The notes beneath the pieces were generated by a model that saw only the letters and a list, made by a program, of their open reading frames with translations, made no database searches and was not told where the DNA came from. Positions 57,701 to 64,000 of a stretch of 64,000 bases of DNA are shown piece after piece. The stretch is from Cephalotus follicularis (taxonomy: Eukaryota; Streptophyta; Magnoliopsida; Oxalidales; Cephalotaceae): positions 186,001-250,000 of the forward strand of contig BDDD01002041.1 in NCBI GenBank assembly GCA_001972305.1, written 5' to 3'. Each line of letters starts with the position of its first letter. The stretch's first letter is position 1. The translations under genes and the position numbers were made by a program.

Positions 57701-58439
57701 CCAGAACATCATTTCCACAATTTTAACATACCAAGTCATTAACAAATCCATCCTTTACACAACCAGATTCACGTATTCATGTAATAGTACATGCATGATC
57801 AACTCAGTGTATCACAGTAACACTACAACGAGTCCAGAATCTCAATTCAATCATTAACATGCAATTCACCATGCTATTCATTAACTTAGAACTCAAAATG
57901 CATATATAAATCCATCACTTTCCCCTACCTTATTGTTCCAAGTTAGGAACTAGAAAGTCCACCTCTTTAAGTTTCCAAGTTCTGGCTACCAGCAGCTCCA
58001 AGATTCCTTAGCAACTGCTACCCACGAGCTCAAACCTCAAGCTCCAAGAAAACTCAACAATGGTGACTCTCACACTCACTGTTTTCTTTCCTTTCTTTCT
58101 TCTGGTGTTTTAAAACGAAAGAGATAAGTTGGGAGGGATATTCTTATGTAGATGGCTCTCCCCCAACATTCTTTCTCTTACATATAACTGGCCACCCCCG
58201 AGATCTCTCCCACTTTCCAGGTTTCTGCATTTTCTTTTTGTTTTCTATTCTTCCTTTTTGCAGGTTGCATGTTAGGCTGTATATTCCTTGCATGTTCCAT
58301 GTGAGGGTAGGTTTTAGCATTCCTGGCAATACACTGACATGTCCAACACGTCATAATGCACTTGTAAAGGCATCAGGTAAGGTCCCCAAACAAATCCCCC
58401 TGCATGTTACTCTGCCAGCGAAAAAGCTCGATAGACGTT

Positions 58440-58590
58440 CCTACAAAGGCGTCGACGTCTTTCCTTAGATGTCGATGCCTTTTCCATTTTGTAAGAAGGT
58501 GTCGATGCCTTCCCTCAAGGTCGACGTGCATTCACGTGTACCTCACTCCCCAAAGGCGTCGACGTCTTTCCAAAGACGTCGATGTCTTTG
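58440..58590 (-). repeat. TCGA palindrome array, outer block, G2 3' LTR
   Basis: AAAGGCGTCGACGTCTTT, AGATGTCGATGCC, AAAGACGTCGATGTCTTT and related copies. In element orientation this block is near the LTR start, in U3. Repeated at 62930-63075 in the 5' LTR. Confidence 0.9.
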
Positions 58591-58758
58591 TCCTAAAACA
58601 GTGTCGTTTCAAGCTTTTGACATACTCTTTCCATTCCAAAACCATAACTAGGGTTTGTAAGCATCCTTTGAGTTCAAGACTCAACATTCTCATAAAATCA
58701 AGTTTAAGGTTACATCATAAATCGAAATATTACATTCAGGAAAATACCGGGCGTTACA

Positions 58759-58775
58759 TCCACCCCTCCTTCAAG
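58759..58775 (-). other. G2 polypurine tract
   Basis: In reverse, CTTGAAGGAGGGGTGGA abuts the 3' LTR; equivalent to the tract of G1. Confidence 0.88.
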
Positions 58776-58790
58776 AAATTTCGTACTCGA

Positions 58791-58932
58791 AATTTACACG
58801 GTACTAGAACAAGTGCGGGTAGCGTTCTCGGATGTCCTCCTCACGCTCCCAAGTTGCCTCATCAGGTTTGTGAAACTGCCATTGAACCTTGACCATGGAA
58901 ATGGTTCGGTTCCTCAAAGTCTGCGTCTTCCA
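58791..58932 (-). pseudogene. G2 chromodomain C-terminal remnant
   Basis: In reverse the frame reads TLRNRTISMVKVQWQF, then DEATWEREEDIRERYPHLF and stop, matching the last 46 residues or so of the G1 chromodomain. The sequence upstream is protease, joined at 58931-58935 by a deletion. The protease frame and this frame are not in phase. Confidence 0.92.
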
Positions 58933-59672
58933 TCGAAGTCACAGATAGGCAGTACAATCAGATCTGCATATAGAGGAATGCCTGCCATAGACATCTCACA
59001 ACTCCTATATACCGAGTCAGTATACATAGAAGTCCCGGTCGGTGTACTCACATCAAGTGTATAAGACAATCAGCCAGGGGTGACATCTAAGCAAGATGCA
59101 AAATATGCAGATATAAATGAATGCGATGCACCTGAATCCATTAGTACTATAGCAGAATAACCATATATATACAGAGTACCTCCAACAACAGAAGTCGACT
59201 CTGGAACCACAGTCCGAGCAAGTACAAAACCTCTACCTTTTGCGATGCCCTTGCCGGTGTCCCTTCGCTGTGAAGGCCCCGCCGCGGCCCCGCTGCTGCT
59301 AGCTGGTCCGGTAGGTGCTGTAACCTGGTTTTTCGGGCAATCCTTCATTGAATGGCCAGATGCTCCATACCTCAAACATAGCCCGTTCATCCTCCAACAA
59401 TCCTTCTGCAAGTGGCCCTTCTGACCACAGTGATAACAGGCCCCGGTCCCCGCATTACTCCCCTGACTAGGAGTCCTCAGTGTGGTAGTCTGCCCAAATC
59501 TGTTCTTTGATGACTTACTCGGAGAACCACTGTTTTGCCATCTCGAAGAAGCTGGTCTTGTCGGGTTCTGTTTAATTTGTTGCACTCGAGCCCTCTCTGC
59601 TCGATCCTCACCAGATATGCTCTCTAGCAGCCTCGCCTTCTGTTCGACCTCTGAAAAGGTACCCAGCTCCAT
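58933..59672 (-). pseudogene. G2 gag C-terminus, zinc knuckles and partial protease
   Basis: From MELGTFSEVEQKARLLES it runs through a Ser/Thr-rich linker to CYHCGQKGHLQKDC and CLRYGASGHSMKDC (second knuckle with Tyr for Cys), then the protease with Asp-Ser-Gly-Ala at 59128-59139. A TGA at 59070 interrupts; the same frame continues to LIVLPICDFD, where the deletion junction lies. The missing part begins where G1 reads VILGMDWL. Confidence 0.92.
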
Positions 59673-60397
59673 AGCCTAATCATCGACCGAAGGTCCGGTC
59701 GCAAACCCTTCAAAAACCTCCTTATCTTTTTCACATCATCAGCTACCTGATATGGTGAATGTTTGGATAGCTCTATAAACCTGGCCTGGTACTCGGCCAC
59801 AGACATCTCCCTTTACCGTAACTCCAGAAGCTCTCTCTCTCTCCATTCTTGCTCCATTCGAGGTACATAGGAATTGAGGAACTCTGTCTGGAACCTTTCC
59901 CATGTAGCGTCAAGTCCAGCTGACTCCCACTTTGCTTTGACCATCTCCCACCAGCGAGTGGCCTCTCCCCATAGGTGGTACACGGCAAATTTCAGCTTCT
60001 GAGCATCGGTACAGTCCATTACTGTAAAAATCTTCTCCAAATCTTGAAGCCATCTTTCAGCAATTGTGGCATCAAGTTCACCCCAGAAACTAGGTGGATT
60101 CTGTCTCAAGAATCTCTCGATGTCCCTTCCAAATTGACTACCATCCTCTCCCGGGCAGTGATCGGGAGCTCTGTGTTGTGGTCGAGCTTGCGCGTAGTAT
60201 TGGCGCATCTCCTTCGCATTGGCCATATTAAAGGCCATCTGTTGTTGGAAGTAGTCAGCAATCCGGGTCATTGGGTCTCTATTATCTTGAGGCACATTCA
60301 CTCCTTCAGGGGCATTGGCTCCAGCGGCACTAGCCCTGCCACGCGTTCTTCTTCGGTCCATTTGTTCATATATGGAAAAGATGTCATTAGCAATCAT
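59624..60397 (-). pseudogene. G2 gag N-terminus and core
   Basis: The likely start is the Met of MDRRRTRGRASAAGA at 60364; a Met 11 codons upstream (60397) is in frame. The capsid core reads PPSFWGELDATIAERWLQDL, VMDCTDAQKLKFAVYHL, RWWEMVKAKWES and NSYVPRMEQEWRERE. One TAA at 59813 replaces an expected Gln (CAA to TAA), and a single lost base near 59677 shifts the frame into the zinc-knuckle part. With only these two lesions this is the best preserved gag in the window. Confidence 0.92.
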
Positions 60398-60513
60398 CTC
60401 AAGGAAACAATTCGTTATTTGCCAAGGAACTTATTAGCTTGGATAAATTCCTTCATCCAACTATTCAGTTGCCGAGGATAGTATCCCAGCGATAGCTTAT
60501 ATAAGGAATATAA

Positions 60514-60525
60514 GCTCTGATACCA
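60514..60525 (-). other. G2 primer binding site (tRNA-Met)
   Basis: In reverse TGGTATCAGAGC, four bases after the 5' LTR end; exact match. Confidence 0.93.
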
Positions 60526-60529
60526 CTGT

Positions 60530-63243
60530 TGTCACACCCCGTCTTTCCACAACATAGACAACATATAAGTGGTAAAGCAATCAACATAAGGTAATCCAGC
60601 TCATAAAAAATTACCAACAATTAAAATCCTTCGATAGCGGAAGCAACAACATAAATGAGCCGAAAATAAAAACACGTCGGGCATCCCATACTACGTGATG
60701 CCCGATAATCCAAACATAACTGTTGATCGCCCAAAATGGAGCGTGAAATAATACATCAGCACGAGATAACAAAATATCATTTGTTACAGAATCCAAATCG
60801 ATGTTCAATAACCAAAAGTACATAAACAAGAAGATAACAAGCCTTCTCTTTAAATCTCCGTGCATGCTCCATGTCAAGACTACTCCATCAATCTGTTACA
60901 GTAGGGGTTAGCCTTTGTCCTCACTCGGCTAAGTGAATAAACCCATAAAATACAGTTCGAGTCATAAGATAAAGAGTATCATGAATGAATGCATAATGAT
61001 GATCCATCACATGTAATTTTTACAGTAAAAATACCTCTGTATGTACATATAAAAATATATGCATGCTCACAATACAAGTATAACTCATAAGTTATATCAA
61101 CACCAGCAGTAAATATGTTCCCAAAAAGGAACCAGACAAGCCAATCGTCATGACCGTCGCCACCTCCTGGCCCCAACGTCATGCACTCTTACTCCATCCC
61201 GAACGGTTTTGGAGCAAGTCCTCAGTAAGTTGTTTAGCACGACGGCTAAACCAACAGCAAGTTACCAGCACAGTGGCCAGGTAATCAACAAGTTATTAGC
61301 ATGGTGGCTAATAATCAACAAGTTACTAGCACGATGGCTAATAATCAACAAGCACAAGCATTTCACAGTACAAGTCAAGCAATTACATATAATTACTTGA
61401 TCAAATATATTTGTTTAAAATATACTTTTCCGTTCACAAGTTGTAATAAGTCATAAACTTAAAACAATACATTCCTCTTGTCTTTGGAAATACTTCCCCA
61501 ATCATTTCGAAAATATATACATTCATAATTTACACATTTTCGCAAATTACATTTGGCTTCATAATCAAACCTTTAAAACATTTCTCTGTCATTCGAAATA
61601 CTTCCCCAAACCTTTCGAAAATATATGAATCCATATGTTTAAAAATATACATTTTCGTACCCAAATGATCATAATAATCATCAAGCTTTTCAAAATGGTT
61701 AACACTTTTAGAAAGCAACCATAATGCAAATCACAGTAAAAATGCAAACATATGCTCAGAATGCATCTAGGTTCATTCCTAGAGTTGTTTCGGGTCTAAC
61801 GGGTCCCATTCAAGCGAAATCCTACTGAACAGGGGAAAAGGCGTCGATGTCATCCTTAAGGCGTCGACGTCTTTATCATACCAGAGAGTATCAGTACGCA
61901 AGTCTTGGTTCGGGAGGGTGAAATCTGACCTATAAATCCCTCATGTAATCGAATATCACTCTCTAAACGTGTGAGGAATGCTACTGGTTAACAGCAACAT
62001 ATCCAGAACATCAAATCGAAATCAAACAGGTGATCCCAAGTGGCGTAAATGACGATCTGAAATGAACATTACGGTTCAACGATTTTCCCAGAAAAGGCAT
62101 CGATGTCAATCAAAAGACATCGATGTCTTTCACATATTCACACGAAGGCATCGACGTCTTTACATAGGCTTCGATGTCTTCACAACCCAGAACGTCATTT
62201 CCACAATTTTAACATACCAAGTCATTAACAAATCCATCCTTTACACAACCAGATTCACGTATTCATGTAATAGTACATGCATGATCCACTCAGTGTATCA
62301 CAGTAACACTACAACGAGTCCAGAATCTCAATTCAATCATTAACATGCAATTCACCATGCTATTCATTAACTTAGAACTCAAAATGCATATATAAATCCA
62401 TCACTTTCCCCTACCTTATTGTTCCAAGTTAGGAACTAGAAAGTCCACCTCTTTAAGTTCCCAAGTTCTGGCTACCAGTAGCTCCAAGATTCCTTAGCAA
62501 CTGCTACCCACGAGCTCAAACCTCAAGCTCCAAGCAAACTCAACAATGGTGACTCTCACACTCACTATTTTCTTTCCTTTCTTTGTTCTGGTGTTTTAAA
62601 ACGATAGAGATAAGTGGGGAGGGATATTCTTATGCAGATGGCTCTCCCCCAACATTCTTTCTCTTACATATAACAGGCCACCCCCGAGATCTCTCCCACT
62701 TTCCAGGTTTCTGCATTTTCTTTTTGTTTTCTATTCTTCCTTTTTGCAGGTTGCATGTTAGGCTGTATATTCCTTGCATGTTCCATGTGAGGGTAGGTTT
62801 TAGCATTCCTGGCAATACACCGACATGTCCAACACGTCATAATTCACTTGTAAAGGCATCAGGTAAAGTCCCCAAACAAATCCCCCTGCATGTTACTCTG
62901 CCAGCAAAAAAGCTCGACAGACGTTCCTACAAAGGCGTCGACGTCTTTCCTTAGACGTTGATGTCCTTTCCATTTTGTAAGAAGGTGTCGATGCCTTCTC
63001 TCAAGGTCGACGTACATTCACGTGTACCTCACTCCCAAAGGCGTCGATGTCTTTCCAAAGACGTCGATGTCTTTATCCCAAAACAGTGTCGTTTCAAGCT
63101 TTTGACATACTCTTTCCATTCCAAAACCATAACTAGGGTTTGTAAGCATCCTTTGAGTTCAAAACTCAACATTCTCATAATATCAAGGTTAAGGTTACAT
63201 CATAAATCAAAATATTACATCCAGAAAAATAGCTTGCGTTACA
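60530..63243 (-). repeat. G2 5' LTR (2714 bp)
   Basis: It pairs with 56013-58758; the length difference of 32 is mainly one 30-base unit. It has the same inner (61840-62185) and outer (62930-63075) palindrome blocks. Confidence 0.95.
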
Positions 63244-64000
63244 TGTATTCTCCATAAAAATGTGTTTTCTCTCCTTCAATCTCCACCGTTTTCGATGAAA
63301 GGGGAAGAGAATTCAAAAAGTGTGAAAGATAAGGGAGAGGAAGTGAGTGTGTTTGTGATCCAAGAGCCTTGTGTGGGCTGTGTTTTTGGGATGCTTGGAC
63401 CACTGACCGGAGAATCCGGATCCGTTGGAGTTGCTGGACGAATTCGGAGGCTTGGAAACTTGGATTGGAACTTAAAGAGGTGGATTGCAATTCCTAACTT
63501 GGAATTCTAAGGTAGGAGAAATCTCATAATTGTAGTTTAAGTTTTGTTATAATGGACGTTAATGGGTGAAATGCATGCTACGGACTGTGTTATGAGCATA
63601 GATGTGTGTTGTTGCTGTTGAATGCTCGTATTTGGTTGGATTAAAGTGTGGATGATGTGCATTTTAACTGCTATTTTTTCCTACTGGTGTAAATCCAGTC
63701 GACTGCCAAGGCGGGCAGCCGACTGGCGGGCTTGGGTAGCGGGCTATTCGGTGCTAACAGCCGATTGCTCAATGAGGAACAGCCGACTGGATGTAAGAAC
63801 CAGTTGATTGTCCATACGTTTGATAGAACATGTCTGCATAAGGTTGTGTAGTGGACTGCCAACAGAGGGCAGCCGACTGGGTGAGGAAGGCAGTCGACTG
63901 CCAGCAGAAGGCAGCCGGCTGGATAAGGAGAACAACCGACTGTCAAGAGGAGACAGCCGACTGTTGTAGGAGGTAGCCGACTGCCAGAGCTGGGACAGCC
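63244..64000 (+). repeat. Outer gypsy-type LTR, right part
   Basis: It continues the LTR begun at 55637. The conserved AAGAGGTGGATTGCAATTCC/AAGGTAGG block is at 63475-63517. From 63695 to the window edge there is a dense CAGTCGACTG/CAGCCGACTG array, with about fifteen sites. Short ORFs here are by-products of the array. Confidence 0.85.
63695..64000 (+). repeat. CAGYCGACTG array in outer LTR
   Basis: Examples are CCAGTCGACTGCC at 63697, GGCAGTCGACTGCC near 63890 and many GCAGCCGACTGG copies. C/T variation at the fourth base breaks the palindrome in many copies. Confidence 0.9.

Larger units (their letters stand above)
56013..58758 (-). repeat. G2 3' LTR (2746 bp)
   Basis: In reverse it starts TGTAACGCCCGGTATTTT and ends TGTGACA. 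It contains TCGA-motif blocks at 57355-57700 and 58440-58590, the GGTGGAC/AAGGTAGG block at 57922-57970, and three units of a 30-base tandem repeat at 56768-56860. Confidence 0.95.
56013..63243 (-). mobile_element. G2: complete gypsy deletion derivative (7231 bp)
   Basis: It is flanked by perfect TGTAT duplications (56008-56012 and 63244-63248). On the minus strand: 5' LTR, primer site, gag, knuckles, protease start, then a jump to the last part of the chromodomain, polypurine tract, 3' LTR. RT, RNase H and integrase are missing. The proteins resemble those of G1. The LTRs differ by only a few percent by eye, so it moved fairly recently compared with the rest. Confidence 0.96.
49351..64000 (+). 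mobile_element. Copia element C, 5' part, runs off window
   Basis: It starts with an LTR inserted in B pol, then a primer site and leader. Its coding region is not in the window. Two later insertions, a solo LTR at 51914 and a gypsy LTR at 55637, occupy the leader. The expected right target copy (AGAGG) would be beyond 64000. Confidence 0.82.

Noticed and set aside
63671..63946. ORFs with repeated SRLPS or GCLLLAVD phrases
   Set aside because: The repeats come from the CAGYCGACTG array; the frame has no other support.

Overview
The window is transposable-element DNA from a large plant (angiosperm) nuclear genome. I find no credible host gene, tRNA, rRNA or CRISPR array. The plant call rests on Ty3/gypsy chromovirus pol with a C-terminal chromodomain, SIRE-type and other Ty1/copia pol, initiator tRNA-Met primer sites, and the plant-only ORF domain downstream of a SIRE pol. 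Species is not determined. The reading frames are degenerate; many stops look like C-to-T or G-to-A changes expected from methylated DNA.

Layout, left to right. 1-8755: gypsy chromovirus G1 (+), 5' LTR cut by the window edge, sitting in a copia leader (8756-10217, copy Z). 10218-15110: chromovirus-type LTR sequence without internal domain. 15111-17994: a further LTR fragment split by a SIRE-like solo LTR (16008-17275, TSD AGAAG). 17995-20702 plus 30643-32124: copia element A (+), interrupted by related copia element D (-, 20703-30642, TSD TTACC). 32125-33697: unassigned. 33698-34487 plus 41362-42567: a gypsy G1-family LTR (-), split by SIRE element S (+, 34488-41361). 42568-49350: copia B (+), split by a gypsy-type solo LTR (44640-47402, TSD ATACA). 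49351 to the right edge: copia C (+), inserted in the pol of B, its leader split by a copia solo LTR (51914-54366) and by a gypsy LTR (55637 onward). That gypsy LTR is split by the deletion derivative G2 (-, 56013-63243, TSD TGTAT).

The most unusual signal is a set of short palindromes centred on TCGA, arrayed in the LTRs of both superfamilies. Three classes are visible: AAGCGTCGACGCTT, AAAGACATCGATGTCTTT (with an ACGTC variant) and CAGTCGACTG. The first two classes each occur in one gypsy and one copia lineage. In element S the same palindromes also stand between pol and the extra ORF, just upstream of that ORF. This raises the inference that they are regulatory sites, perhaps read by a factor of element or host origin.

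Within each element the parts follow the usual logic: LTR promoter, tRNA-Met primer site, gag, protease, then INT-RT-RNaseH (copia) or RT-RNaseH-INT-chromodomain (gypsy), polypurine tract, LTR. None of the copies appears able to make a full set of proteins, so any recent movement would have needed proteins from elsewhere in the genome.
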